Assembly (NCBI GenBank): GCA_021781515.1 | Contig: JAJXWR010000001.1 | Span: 26,283 to 90,282, forward strand | From: Pseudomonadota bacterium | GTDB lineage: Bacteria; Pseudomonadota; Gammaproteobacteria; Pseudomonadales; Moraxellaceae | Reading direction: 5' to 3' | Length of the DNA stretch: 64,000 nt | Shown here: positions 18,698 through 29,080 of the stretch, piece by piece | Numbering within the stretch: the first letter of the stretch is position 1 | Layout of the letters: each line of letters opens with the position of its first letter | Program-made: the position numbers and the translations under genes | The notes under the pieces: model-generated | Database searches by the model: none | What the model saw: the letters and a program-made list of their open reading frames with translations, nothing else | Told to the model about the DNA's origin: nothing

Positions 18698-20065
18698 ATG
18701 CAGGAATTACAGGAATCGTTGTCTTCAGGCCAGGTACGCATTTCGCTGAAAGTTACTCCCGAGGTGATCAATGCTGCAATGTTAAAGAAATTGATGCAGC
18801 AGCAGCATTCGGTTCGGCTGAATGGTTTTCGTCCGGGTAAGGTTCCCCTTTCGTTGATCGTCAAACGCTTTGGCGCAGCGGTCCGTCAAGAAGAGGCGCA
18901 ACGGTTGGTTTATGAAGCGTTGACTGTGGAAATCAGCAATAAGCAGATGGATTTGTTGTATATGCCGCAGGTCGAGTCGCTGACGGATACACTGGAAGAT
19001 GGTGTGACAGCGGTGTTCTTGTGTGAGGTCTTTCCGGAAATTGATTTAGGGTCGGTCTCTTCGTTGCAGCTAAAACACCCAAAAGTTGAAATAGATGACG
19101 CCGCTCTCGACGAAATGATTTTAACCTTAAGGCGTCAGAGTGCTACGTGGTCCGAAGTCGCACGCCCTGCGGTTCAGGGAGACAGAATCTCTATTCGTTA
19201 TCTGAACCAGACGAAAGCAGATAATGGAGACGGCAAGGAAATTGACTGGTCCAAAGCGGTAGCTGATCAATGGATACTGACAGACTCCCTTCCGGCCATG
19301 CAAGGCATGGAGCAGTTGATCGGTATGACGACAGGTGAACACAGGACGGTGCGGTTCCTGTTCAGTGAATACGTCTTTGAAACAGAATCTGTGCAAAGCG
19401 TAGAGCAAATGTTTACACTACGCATTGAAAAAATCGAGGAAGCCTCTTTGCCGGAGGTGGATCAGAAATTTATTGCCCAGTTCATGGATGCTGAAGAAAA
19501 TGAGGATCAGGATGCAGAGCGTAGTATGGAAAGTTTTCGCTCGACGCTGATCAATGTCATGCGTATGGAGTGCGATAAAGCAATCTCTCGCTTGACGCAA
19601 CGGAGCGCACCATTGAAAGTAGCTGCATCGATTGCCGATATCAATATTCCTGAAACGCTGTTTAATTATAAACTGGAGCAGGTACGTGCGGCATTGGGAA
19701 AATTACGCGGGATGGAAGCCTTGCGCTGGAGCGGCTTGTCTGAGGAGCAAAAGACGCAGCGGCAAACCAAAGAGGCGCAACAGTTGTCCCTGATGGCGGT
19801 GGTTCTGCGTGCCACAGTGCGTAAATACGCATTGGCGGTGACGCCGGAAATGGTACAGGCGGAGGCTTCATCCTTGGCCATGATGTATGAGAATCCGATG
19901 GAAGCCTATAATTCGTTGATCAATAACAATGAAGTCAAAGCAAAACTGGAAACGGGGATCGCTGATCGCCTGGCGCAGTTGAAATTGCTTGAATTAATGC
20001 AAACAGAGGATGAACCACTTAGTTATCGAGAACTTTTTGCCCGTGTCGGTAGCCTGATTGGCTGA
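18698..20065 (+). CDS. tig: Trigger factor, with a diverged peptidyl-prolyl isomerase domain
   Basis: Ribosome-bound chaperone for nascent chains. ATG 18698 is chosen over an upstream TTG because GAGGAA directly precedes it. The 455 residues (E. coli 432) show the ribosome-binding tail with the GFRPGKVP signature (about 43-50), a middle domain (about 150-245) in FKBP position, and the C-terminal arm domain. The middle domain keeps the GDRISIRY start but lacks recognisable aromatic FKBP active-site motifs, so isomerase activity is doubtful. Position before clpP-clpX-lon is canonical. Confidence 0.93.
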   Translation: MQELQESLSSGQVRISLKVTPEVINAAMLKKLMQQQHSVRLNGFRPGKVPLSLIVKRFGAAVRQEEAQRLVYEALTVEISNKQMDLLYMPQVESLTDTLEDGVTAVFLCEVFPEIDLGSVSSLQLKHPKVEIDDAALDEMILTLRRQSATWSEVARPAVQGDRISIRYLNQTKADNGDGKEIDWSKAVADQWILTDSLPAMQGMEQLIGMTTGEHRTVRFLFSEYVFETESVQSVEQMFTLRIEKIEEASLPEVDQKFIAQFMDAEENEDQDAERSMESFRSTLINVMRMECDKAISRLTQRSAPLKVAASIADINIPETLFNYKLEQVRAALGKLRGMEALRWSGLSEEQKTQRQTKEAQQLSLMAVVLRATVRKYALAVTPEMVQAEASSLAMMYENPMEAYNSLINNNEVKAKLETGIADRLAQLKLLELMQTEDEPLSYRELFARVGSLIG

Positions 20066-20112
20066 ATGGAGCCTTGACAGCCGGTTTTTAGATGCGCATC
20101 ATGTTTAATCTA

Positions 20113-20132
20113 GGCCTTCTTTGAGGAAGGCT
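20113..20132 (+). terminator. Weak stem-loop between tig and clpP
   Basis: GCCTTC (20114-20119) pairs with GAAGGC (20126-20131). The following CTTCCTGTTGTTTT is only partly T-rich, so this may be a weak attenuator rather than a full terminator. Confidence 0.3.
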
Positions 20133-20164
20133 TCCTGTTGTTTTATCGGAATGGAGTTTGAGCC

Positions 20165-20812
20165 ATGTTTATACCTCCCCAATTTAACCCTGTGGGTAGT
20201 TTTGCATCAGTGCCAGTGACTGGTGTCGGCGGACTGGTTCCCATGGTGGTAGAACAATCGTCGCGGGGAGAACGCGCTTTTGATATTTACTCGCGCCTGT
20301 TGCGTGAGCGTGTGGTCTTTATAGTCGGGCCGATTGAAGATCATATGGCTAATCTGGTGGTGGCACAACTTTTGTATCTGGAATCTGAAAACCCCGACAA
20401 GGATATCCACCTGTATATCAATTCTCCAGGGGGGTCTGTGACTTCTGGCATGGCGATATTTGATACGATGCGTTTTATCAGGCCGGATGTGTCGACCATG
20501 TGTATCGGTATGGCGGCTAGTATGGGGGCTTTTCTTCTGTGTTCGGGTGCGCAGGGTAAACGTTATTGTTTGCCAAACTCAAGGGTAATGATTCATCAAC
20601 CCTTGGGCGGTTTTCAGGGGCAAGCGGCGGATATAGCAATTCATGCACAGGAAATTCTGAAAATCCGTGATACCTTAAATGCAATTATGGCGGAAAATTG
20701 TCATCAGCCGATTGAAAGGATGGAAAAAGACACGGATCGTGACAATTTTATGAATGCTGAGGAAGCCAAGGCGTATGGTCTGGTGGATCACGTACTGGAA
20801 AGACGACAATAA
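20165..20812 (+). CDS. clpP: ATP-dependent Clp protease proteolytic subunit
   Basis: Tetradecameric serine peptidase that degrades substrates fed by ClpX or ClpA. The 215 residues carry the catalytic triad Ser119 (GMAASMGAF), His144 (VMIHQPLGG) and Asp193 (TDRDNFM), plus the [22 protein letters not shown] region. The N-terminal propeptide is slightly longer than average. It lies 27 bases before clpX in the usual tig-clpP-clpX-lon order. Confidence 0.97.
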   Translation: MFIPPQFNPVGSFASVPVTGVGGLVPMVVEQSSRGERAFDIYSRLLRERVVFIVGPIEDHMANLVVAQLLYLESENPDKDIHLYINSPGGSVTSGMAIFDTMRFIRPDVSTMCIGMAASMGAFLLCSGAQGKRYCLPNSRVMIHQPLGGFQGQAADIAIHAQEILKIRDTLNAIMAENCHQPIERMEKDTDRDNFMNAEEAKAYGLVDHVLERRQ

Positions 20813-20839
20813 ACCTGAATAAAGGGTGAGGTTAAACGA

Positions 20840-22135
<1,296 letters not shown>

Positions 22136-22181
22136 GCCAAGTGTTTTTCAGGTAAATGCTGTGCATTAGGTGGTGGCACAT

Positions 22182-22210
22182 CTTGAACAGGGACTGTGCT
22201 GCCTCCATAT
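22182..22210 (+). promoter_or_regulatory. Candidate sigma-32 heat-shock promoter of lon
   Basis: CTTGAAC (22182-22188) and CTCCATAT (22203-22210) are 14 bases apart, matching the heat-shock consensus CTTGAAA / CCCCATNT closely. A consensus sigma-70 -10 box TATAAT follows at 22255-22260 with only a weak -35. lon is a classic heat-shock gene, which supports the reading. Confidence 0.5.
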
Positions 22211-22303
22211 AGCTGAAACTGGCTAATGAATCCTGCGATTGCCCGCATGCAGTATATAATGAAGGCATAGTGGGGTTTTCCTGAAACCTGACCGGAAATG
22301 CAC

Positions 22304-24733
22304 ATGACCAATCCCTTATTGAATATGCCGCTGCTGCCGCTGCGTGATGTTGTCATTTATCCTCATATGGTCATCCCGCTTTTTGTAGGCCGGGACAAAT
22401 CTATCATGGCGCTGGAATCAGCCATGGAGCAGGACCGAAAGATTTTTCTGGTTGCACAAAAAGATGCCACGATTGATGATCCGGATGTGGCGGAATTATA
22501 CCATGTGGGCACCATTGCTAAAATCTTGCAACTGCTAAAGCTTCCGGATGGGACGGTCAAGGTACTAGTGGAAGGTGAGGTGCGGGCACATCTGGTGTCT
22601 GTAACCGTTACTGCGGCTTATTCACTGGCAGCGGTTCAGGTGGTTCCTGATACCAATGAAGATCCGGAAACCAGGGAAAGCATAGTGCTCAAACGCACCT
22701 TGCTGAACCAGTTTGAAAATTACGTTAAATTTTCTAGAAAAGTGGCTCCGGAAGTATTGACTTCGGTGTCGGCGATTTCTCAAGTGCAGCGGTTGGCTGA
22801 TACCATTGCGGCGCATTTACCGTTGAAGATCAGTGATCGTCAGGTGATATTGGAGTTGACGAATCTTAATGAACAGGTGGAGTTTCTCATTGGGTTAATG
22901 GAAGGAGAAATGGATATCCTGCGTGTTGAGAAACGGATTCGTGGCCGGGTTAAAAAACAGATGGAGAAGACCCAGCGCGAGTATTACCTGAACGAGCAGA
23001 TGAAAGCCATCCAGAAAGAGTTGGGTGAACTGGATGAGGTGCATAATGAAGCCGTAGAACTGCAAAAACGGGTTGAAGACAGTGGCATGCCACCGGAGGC
23101 CCGGCGTAAAGTGGATGCAGAACTACGCAAACTGCGGATGATGTCGCCGATGTCGGCAGAGGCTACCGTGGTTCGTGGTTACATTGACTGGATGTTGCAG
23201 GTTCCATGGAAAAAACGCAGCAAAGTGCGTATTGATCTGCAAAAAGCCAGAGAGTTGCTGGATCGGGATCATTTTGGTCTGGAAGAGGTGAAAGAAAGAA
23301 TCCTCGAATATCTGGCGGTACAAAGCCGGGTAAAACGCTTACAGGGCCCGATACTCTGTCTGGTGGGGCCGCCGGGTGTAGGTAAGACTTCCTTAGGGCA
23401 ATCGATTGCACAGGCGACTGGTCGGCAGTTTGTGCGGATGTCTTTGGGCGGCGTGCGTGATGAAGCGGAAATCCGTGGGCATCGGCGTACTTACATTGGC
23501 TCAATGCCGGGTAAACTGATTCAGCGCCTCAGCAAGGTGGGGGTAAAAAATCCGCTGTTGTTGCTGGATGAAGTCGACAAGATGGGCGTGGATATGCGGG
23601 GTGATCCGGCCTCTGCATTGCTGGAAGTTCTTGATCCAGAACAGAACAAAACTTTTAATGACCATTATCTGGAAGTGGATTACGATTTATCTGAAGTGAT
23701 GTTTATCTGTACCTCCAACTCTATGAATATTCCGGGTCCTTTATTGGATCGTATGGAGATTATCCGGATACCAGGTTACACCGAAGATGAAAAAATCAAC
23801 ATTGGCAGACAATACTTGTTGCCCAAACAGATGGAACGGCATGGCTTGCGCTCAGATGAACTGGAACTGGCCGATGACGTGCTTCGGGATATTATCCGTT
23901 ATTACACGCGAGAGGCGGGTGTTCGTAGCCTTGAGAGGGAAATTTCCAGAATTTGTCGTAAAGTGGTGAAACAGGCGGTAATGAGTGGATCAGCCGTTCC
24001 TGTGGTTATCACAGCCAGTGCCCTTGAAGATTATGCCGGAGTCCGTAAATTCAGCTTTGGCAAGGCGGAGGCGAAAGATCAGATTGGTCTGGTCACCGGA
24101 TTGGCATGGACATCGGTGGGTGGTGATATTCTGACCATTGAAGCGGTGGCTGTCCCCGGCAAGGGGCGTGTGAGCAAGACCGGCTCATTGGGTGGGGTGA
24201 TGCAGGAATCTATTGCGGCGGCAATGACCGTTGTACGTGCGCGATCCCAGTCTTTGGGAATCCAGAACTCAATATTTGAACAAAAAGATGTGCATGTGCA
24301 TATACCCGAAGGAGCCACTCCCAAAGACGGTCCCAGTGCGGGCATCGGGATTTGTACGGCGATCATTTCGGTATTGACTGGTATAGCTGTGCATGCTGAT
24401 CTAGCGATGACGGGCGAGATTACCTTGCGCGGACAGATATTACCTATCGGTGGATTAAAAGAGAAGTTGTTGGCGGCACACCGGGGAGGTATCCGGACGG
24501 TACTGATTCCTGAGGAAAATTTACGTGATCTCAAGGAAGTTCCTGACAATATCAAAGGCGCTTTACAGATTATTCCCGTGCAGTGGATTGATCAGGTGCT
24601 GGAATATGCTCTGGTACGGCCTTTATCTCCGTTGGCTGTAGAACTGCAGGGTGTTGGTGGTACGGTGGAGGAAGATCCGCTGATTACGGTACCGGTCGAT
24701 CCGGATGATGATGACCGAGTGAACACCCATTGA
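22304..24733 (+). CDS. lon: ATP-dependent protease Lon
   Basis: Cytoplasmic AAA+ serine protease that degrades misfolded and short-lived regulatory proteins. Two ATGs lie close together; 22304 is six bases after GGAA and preferred over 22298, which abuts it. The 809 residues have the N-terminal substrate domain (PLLPLRDVVIYPHMVIPLFVGR), Walker A GPPGVGKTSLGQSIA, Walker B LLLLDEVDKM, and the protease domain with nucleophile Ser in PKDGPSAGIGI and Lys in GGLKEKLLAAHRGG. The C-terminus carries an acidic tail (DPDDDDRV). Confidence 0.97.
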   Translation: MTNPLLNMPLLPLRDVVIYPHMVIPLFVGRDKSIMALESAMEQDRKIFLVAQKDATIDDPDVAELYHVGTIAKILQLLKLPDGTVKVLVEGEVRAHLVSVTVTAAYSLAAVQVVPDTNEDPETRESIVLKRTLLNQFENYVKFSRKVAPEVLTSVSAISQVQRLADTIAAHLPLKISDRQVILELTNLNEQVEFLIGLMEGEMDILRVEKRIRGRVKKQMEKTQREYYLNEQMKAIQKELGELDEVHNEAVELQKRVEDSGMPPEARRKVDAELRKLRMMSPMSAEATVVRGYIDWMLQVPWKKRSKVRIDLQKARELLDRDHFGLEEVKERILEYLAVQSRVKRLQGPILCLVGPPGVGKTSLGQSIAQATGRQFVRMSLGGVRDEAEIRGHRRTYIGSMPGKLIQRLSKVGVKNPLLLLDEVDKMGVDMRGDPASALLEVLDPEQNKTFNDHYLEVDYDLSEVMFICTSNSMNIPGPLLDRMEIIRIPGYTEDEKINIGRQYLLPKQMERHGLRSDELELADDVLRDIIRYYTREAGVRSLEREISRICRKVVKQAVMSGSAVPVVITASALEDYAGVRKFSFGKAEAKDQIGLVTGLAWTSVGGDILTIEAVAVPGKGRVSKTGSLGGVMQESIAAAMTVVRARSQSLGIQNSIFEQKDVHVHIPEGATPKDGPSAGIGICTAIISVLTGIAVHADLAMTGEITLRGQILPIGGLKEKLLAAHRGGIRTVLIPEENLRDLKEVPDNIKGALQIIPVQWIDQVLEYALVRPLSPLAVELQGVGGTVEEDPLITVPVDPDDDDRVNTH

Positions 24734-24787
24734 GCGGTTCGTACTGCCTCTCGGGGTATGATCCTGGGGCAGGTGGGGATGTGGGGA

Positions 24788-25031
24788 GCAGCATGCGAAC
24801 CAGGTCTTCTGCCAGATCATAGACCAAGATGTAATTCCGATGCGCCACCAACTTGCGGGTGCCGACAACGCACCCAGGCCGGCCTTGGCCTGGGTGATCT
24901 ACCAAGCGAGCCTCCTTCTCTGAAAACATCTCATCGAGGGCCATCGCAGCAGCCGGATTGTCGGCCTCGATATGGTCATAGATGTCGTTGCGGTCTTGTA
25001 TCGCCTCTGGTGTTCAGAACAGTTTCATCAT
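24788..25031 (-). pseudogene. Broken RelE/ParE-family toxin gene
   Basis: On the minus strand ATG 25031 reads MMKLF, then TGA, then TPEAIQDRNDIYDHIEADNP, ALDEMFSEKEARLVDHPG, GRPGCVVGTRKLVAHRNYI and LVYDLAEDLVRML. This is the ParE/RelE ribonuclease-like fold pattern (NYxLVYDLxxDLVRVLRV). A Trp codon expected at the fifth or sixth position is a TGA stop. After residue VRML (near 24788) similarity ends and the frame runs into the lon 3' end, so the C-terminal strand is lost. It overlaps the small upstream frame by ATGA, as in functional toxin-antitoxin operons. Confidence 0.7.
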
Positions 25032-25159
25032 TCGGAGTCTTCAAGTCGGCGCTGCGTGGCCGCTCGCTTGGCCGCAAACCTGGCCCCCACCTCGGCTGCT
25101 GGAATCAGGTTGCCGGCATTGGCCGAATCCATACCTGCACCTGGCGATAAAACACTCAT
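25028..25159 (-). CDS. Short remnant or small antitoxin of the decayed toxin-antitoxin pair
   Basis: A 43-residue frame on the minus strand starts MSVLSPGAGMDSANAGN and continues LIPAAEVGARFAAKRAATQ before ending RRLEDSE. The LIPA-x-EV segment with a basic helix resembles C-terminal toxin-binding parts of antitoxins, and the stop overlaps the toxin ATG by four bases. No DNA-binding domain is visible, so it may be a truncated antitoxin. The function is inferred mainly from position. Confidence 0.4.
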   Translation of the reverse strand: MSVLSPGAGMDSANAGNLIPAAEVGARFAAKRAATQRRLEDSE

Positions 25160-25503
25160 ATTATCGTGCCGCCATGTGAACTGGCCCGGCACTTCGTTGC
25201 CTGTGCATGCAAGGTAGCAATCATGTGCTGAAATACTATAAACCAGACGCTCGCCGCAAAATCAGCAGCGAGTGTTTTGCTTGTCCTTCCCTATACGCCA
25301 GCAAACCATCCTTAACCGTGAAAATAGAACCATCAACTTAGCTGTTCCTGCCTACCAATGGGGCACCAAACCAGAGGGTATTTGCAGGAACAGGTGACAT
25401 TACAGTTCGATTGGTAAGGAACGGCATTCTTGTACATAGTACAATTATGTTTGAAATGCACTTGATTGTTATTACGAATTAAATACGTAAATGCATTCGC
25501 TCA

Positions 25504-25524
25504 CCCCATGGCTAAAGCCAAGGG
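25504..25524 (+). repeat. IS200/IS605-like end hairpin, copy 1
   Basis: CCC-A-TGGC-TAAA-GCCA-A-GGG forms a stem-loop of the style found at ends of IS200/IS605 (tnpB/iscB) elements. The 17-base core CCCCATGGCTAAAGCCA recurs in the same orientation at 52952. No transposase frame is next to this copy. Confidence 0.5.
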
Positions 25525-25564
25525 CTTACGCTCACACTTTGGTCAAAATTATGCGGATGATTGG

Positions 25565-25594
25565 CTGTCAGGGTAGTCGTTGAGCGTGTATAAT
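25565..25594 (+). promoter_or_regulatory. Candidate sigma-70 promoter of hupB
   Basis: CTGTCA (25565-25570) and a perfect TATAAT (25589-25594) are 18 bases apart. The predicted transcript would have a leader of about 135 bases before the hupB start. Confidence 0.5.
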
Positions 25595-25737
25595 GACTTC
25601 CTTTAAAATAAGGCAGTAGGGTGCAGTGTGTCTTCTGTTGGAGTGAGGTGTTCGAGCGATAGCCGTCGAATCCTGGGTGAACAGATGACAATGGCATTTT
25701 GGAGAGTATAACGGCAAGCGTATACAAGGGGTGGAAG

Positions 25738-26058
25738 GTGAATAAATCAGAGTTGATTGACAGCATCGCGAATGGAACAGGGTTGAGTAAAAATAAAGCC
25801 GGACAAGCGTTGGATTCGGTATTATCTGCGATAACGGAAGCACTTAAGTCTGGAGATACAGTGACTCTGGTGGGATTTGGTGCTTTTTCCGTAAAAGAAA
25901 GAACGGGTCGCCTGGGGCGCAATCCATCGTCTGGAGAAGAAATTCAGATTCCAGCCAGAAAAGTTCCTGGATTCAAGCCCGGAAAGCTCCTGAAAATTGC
26001 AGTAAATGGTTCGGATGAGATGGATTCTGACGCTGAGTCGGATAATGACGCCGAATAG
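25738..26058 (+). CDS. hupB: HU-type DNA-binding protein with an acidic C-terminal tail
   Basis: Dimeric nucleoid protein that bends and compacts DNA. The GTG at 25738 gives [20 protein letters not shown]-type HU start (VNKSELI), preceded by a purine-rich GGTGGAAG. The HU signature [21 protein letters not shown] and the [10 protein letters not shown] arm region are intact. The protein has 106 residues rather than about 90: a 16-residue tail rich in Asp, Glu and Ser ([14 protein letters not shown]) follows the normal end. Order lon-hupB-ppiD is canonical. Confidence 0.94.
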   Translation: MNKSELIDSIANGTGLSKNKAGQALDSVLSAITEALKSGDTVTLVGFGAFSVKERTGRLGRNPSSGEEIQIPARKVPGFKPGKLLKIAVNGSDEMDSDAESDNDAE

Positions 26059-26343
26059 AACAAAACAGGGAAAATGAATAGGAAAAGGTGCATAAGTATC
26101 TGCATAGATAGAAAGTTGATGCCTGTCCAGTAAATCTGTTCGGCAGTTGGTGTTGATTTTTTACAGTGGGTTACGGCGCTTGACAGCTACTTACTGATGC
26201 GATAGCAAAAAACATTAATAGATCAGATAAAGGAGACTGACGAGGTCTTGTCCCGTTTTTTCTCTGGATAGCATCTGGTCGTGGTCCTTAAAAATGGTAG
26301 TGGTGTGATCTGGATGCGTCTGGAAACACAGGAGATGAGGTTG

Positions 26344-28272
26344 ATGGAAAAATTTCGGGACATGGTGCATGGCTGGCTGGGAACGGTGTTGCTGGTGCTG
26401 TTGCTGGTTCCTTTTGTTTTTTTTGGCATTGAAAGTTATTTTAGTGGGGGCGGTCATTCGCTGGCGCTGGCGACAGTCAATGGCCAGGAAATCACTCAGC
26501 CTGAATTTGAACGTACATTTACGGCAGAGCGTCAGCAGGCGCTGAGTCAGGCCGGAGCGGATGCGGATCCGTCGCAAATTGATTTGCAGCAATTGCGGCA
26601 TAAGGTCATGGACAGTCTGATAAACCGGGAAATTGAACGGCAGGCGGCAGAGCAGATGGGGCTGGTGTTCCCCGAGGCACAAATCTGGCCGTTGATTGCT
26701 CAGGTGCCCGCTTTTCAGGGAGAAGATGGCAAGTTTGATCCCAGTCGGTTTCAGAATTTTTTACGGCAAAGGAATTTGACGGAAGCCTCTCTGGTTCGGG
26801 ATCTCAAGGTGGGCGGTCAGTTGCAGCAAGTGGAATTCGCCATGAGTACGGCTTTTGATACGTCTGATCAGGTGCAACGTCTGCTGAAACTGGACGGGCA
26901 AGTGCGTGATGTGGGTTACACGGTGGTGCCGGCTACGGCGCTGGCCAGCAAGATTACGATTGGTGATGCGGATGTCGCTGCCTGGTACAAGGCGCATGCG
27001 GCGCAATTGATGGTACCGGAACAGGTCGCTGTCGATTATCTGGAATTTAAACAAGATGATTTGTTGCCACAGGTGACGGTCAGTGATGAAGACATTGACA
27101 AGGCGTATCAGGAGGCAGTGAAAGCGATCAGTGCCCAGGAGCAGCGGCATGCCGAACATATCCTGATCAAAGTTGGTGCAGGCGTCACTGCAGCGGCAGC
27201 GCAGGCAAAAATTGTGGAGATTTCCCGGCAGATCAAGCCGGATGGCAGTAATTTTGCCGATCTGGCTAAAAAATACTCCCAGGATGAAGGTTCGGCCGCT
27301 GCGGGTGGTGATTTGGGCTTTGCTGCCAGAGGACAGTTTGTTCCGGCGTTTGAACAGGTACTGTTTGCTTTGAAACCTGGAGAAATTTCGGCACCGGTAC
27401 AGACTAATTTTGGATTTCACCTTATCCGGCTGTTGGAAATCAGGCAACCACAAATTCCAGACCGGGCCAGTCTGCATGATCAACTGGTGCAAAGTGTCAA
27501 GCAGCAAAAAGTGCAGCAGTTGTTTGCGGATCGGGTGAATGGTGTCAATGATGCCATGTATGAGGCTACTGATCTGAAAGAGCAGGCGGCCAAACTGCAT
27601 GAACCCGTTCAGACATCGGCGCTGTTCTCTGCGGCAACGGGGACGGGTCTGGCGGCTCAGGCAAAGTTCCGGGCGATGGCATTTAGTGATGATGTGCTGC
27701 GCGATGGAAAAAATTCGGCAGTGGTTGAACTGGCTAAAGGCGATGTGGTATGGATGCATCTGCACAGTCATAATCCGTCCCGTGCGGAATCCCTGGCAGA
27801 GGCACGGCCCGCTATCGTGTCGGTGTTATTACACGAACGGGAAATGGCGCTGGCCAAAAACCAGTTGCAGCAGGCGCAACAGTCGATTGCTGCTGGGCAA
27901 GATCCTCAGGCGGTGTTGCATGCACTGGGGCTGCAATGGACGGTCGCCAGAGTGAGTCGGTCGACAACGACGTTTCCGGATCCGCAGTTACTGAAAACCG
28001 TGTTCTGGATGCCTAGACCCACTGCTACAACCAGAAGTTTGCAGGTACTGGATCTGCCGCAAGGCGTGGCACTGCTGGAATTGACGTCGGTTCATGAGGG
28101 GGCGGCAGATGCCTCGCGAATTCCGCCGGCACAGGCGGCGACCATGCTCAATCAGGTGCGGGCTGGTCAATACGAAGCGGATTATGTACAGGCGATTAAG
28201 TCCCATGCAAAGGTAAAAATGACACCTTTGGGTACGGAAACGCTTCAGGGCAAGACAGTGGAAGGTTCTTGA
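26344..28272 (+). CDS. ppiD: Membrane-anchored peptidyl-prolyl isomerase / chaperone PpiD
   Basis: Periplasmic folding factor attached to the inner membrane near the Sec translocon. I use ATG 26344 (MEKFRDMVHGWLG), nine bases after GGAG; the frame is open back to 26281. The 642 residues have one N-terminal membrane helix (about 10-30), a SurA-N-like domain with QEITQPEFERTF, a parvulin domain (about 275-370; HAEHILIKVG, AAGGDLGFAARGQFVPAFE, FGFHLIRLLEI) and a second diverged C-terminal region. E. coli PpiD has 623 residues. Confidence 0.93.
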   Translation: MEKFRDMVHGWLGTVLLVLLLVPFVFFGIESYFSGGGHSLALATVNGQEITQPEFERTFTAERQQALSQAGADADPSQIDLQQLRHKVMDSLINREIERQAAEQMGLVFPEAQIWPLIAQVPAFQGEDGKFDPSRFQNFLRQRNLTEASLVRDLKVGGQLQQVEFAMSTAFDTSDQVQRLLKLDGQVRDVGYTVVPATALASKITIGDADVAAWYKAHAAQLMVPEQVAVDYLEFKQDDLLPQVTVSDEDIDKAYQEAVKAISAQEQRHAEHILIKVGAGVTAAAAQAKIVEISRQIKPDGSNFADLAKKYSQDEGSAAAGGDLGFAARGQFVPAFEQVLFALKPGEISAPVQTNFGFHLIRLLEIRQPQIPDRASLHDQLVQSVKQQKVQQLFADRVNGVNDAMYEATDLKEQAAKLHEPVQTSALFSAATGTGLAAQAKFRAMAFSDDVLRDGKNSAVVELAKGDVVWMHLHSHNPSRAESLAEARPAIVSVLLHEREMALAKNQLQQAQQSIAAGQDPQAVLHALGLQWTVARVSRSTTTFPDPQLLKTVFWMPRPTATTRSLQVLDLPQGVALLELTSVHEGAADASRIPPAQAATMLNQVRAGQYEADYVQAIKSHAKVKMTPLGTETLQGKTVEGS

Positions 28273-28294
28273 AGTGGCTTGAGTCTTCTATAGT

Positions 28295-28978
28295 ATGGGT
28301 GCTCGCCGGGTTTATTTTGTGTGCGGTACTGACACTGGCGTGGGAAAAACCTGTGTGTCGGTGGCACTGTTGTGTGCCGCCGCCGCATGCGGCAAGCAAA
28401 CACTCGGACTGAAACCGCTAGCCAGTGGAGGTCTATGGCAAGATGGAGTGTTGGTCAATGAAGATGCCTTGCAACTCATGCAGGCCAGTACGGTCAAATT
28501 GCCCTATGCCCAGGTGAATCCGTTATGCCTGCCCTTGGCGGTGGCTCCGCATATTGCTGCTGCACATGCCGGGCGAACTTTGTCGTTACCGCCGCTGCTG
28601 GGTCGAGTGCGAGGAGCCTTGGCAACACCTGCGGATTTGGTATTGATTGAAGGGGCAGGAGGCTGGCGGGTTCCCTTAAATGAACAATCGGGTTTGTGCC
28701 TGAGTGCGTTGCCCCAGGCGCTGGCCTGTCCGGTGATTATGGTCGTAGGGTTGCGACTGGGTTGCCTCAATCATGCGTTATTGACGGCCAGTGCCATTGC
28801 GGCTGACGGGTTGTCGCTGGTCGGGTGGATTGGTTCGACGCTGGATCCGGCGATGCAGGCTCTGGAAGAAAATATAGCGGCGTTACACCGTTTATTGTCA
28901 GCTCCCTGTATGGGTATTTTGCCATGGGCGTTGCCGCCACACGCGGGTGCACTGGCAATTGAACGTCTGCTTGGGTGA
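28295..28978 (+). CDS. bioD: Dethiobiotin synthetase
   Basis: Converts 7,8-diaminopelargonate, CO2 and ATP to dethiobiotin, the penultimate biotin step. The 227 residues have the P-loop CGTDTGVGKTCVSVALL near the start, GLKPLASGG, the LVLIEGAGGWRVPLN switch and an NHALLTASAI segment, all BioD features. It stands 22 bases after ppiD and apart from other bio genes, none of which is in the window. Confidence 0.93.
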   Translation: MGARRVYFVCGTDTGVGKTCVSVALLCAAAACGKQTLGLKPLASGGLWQDGVLVNEDALQLMQASTVKLPYAQVNPLCLPLAVAPHIAAAHAGRTLSLPPLLGRVRGALATPADLVLIEGAGGWRVPLNEQSGLCLSALPQALACPVIMVVGLRLGCLNHALLTASAIAADGLSLVGWIGSTLDPAMQALEENIAALHRLLSAPCMGILPWALPPHAGALAIERLLG

Positions 28979-29080
28979 CGGACTGGCAAAATAATGCCGG
29001 TGGTCGGAAAAAACTTTCCTGATACGGTTAAAGCATGGTAGGGTAATTCTAAATCCGTCTTAATGTTATGGAGGTGCATC

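Larger units (their letters stand above)
25160..25737. other. Non-coding accessory stretch between the toxin remnant and hupB
   Basis: About 580 bases without a gene I can support. It contains a perfect 10-bp inverted repeat (CTGTTCCTGC 25342-25351, GCAGGAACAG 25384-25393), the IS200/IS605-like hairpin at 25504-25524 and the hupB promoter. Composition is mixed, as expected for decayed mobile DNA. Confidence 0.5.

Noticed and set aside
26761-27771. 336-residue minus-strand frame antisense to ppiD
   Set aside because: Cys/His/Arg-rich composition typical of a shadow frame, no ribosome-binding site, no family motif, fully inside an obvious gene.
28985-29000. Possible sigma-54 promoter before the small protein at 29081
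   Set aside because: TGGCA and TGC blocks are present but the GG-to-GC spacing is one base short of the strict 10.
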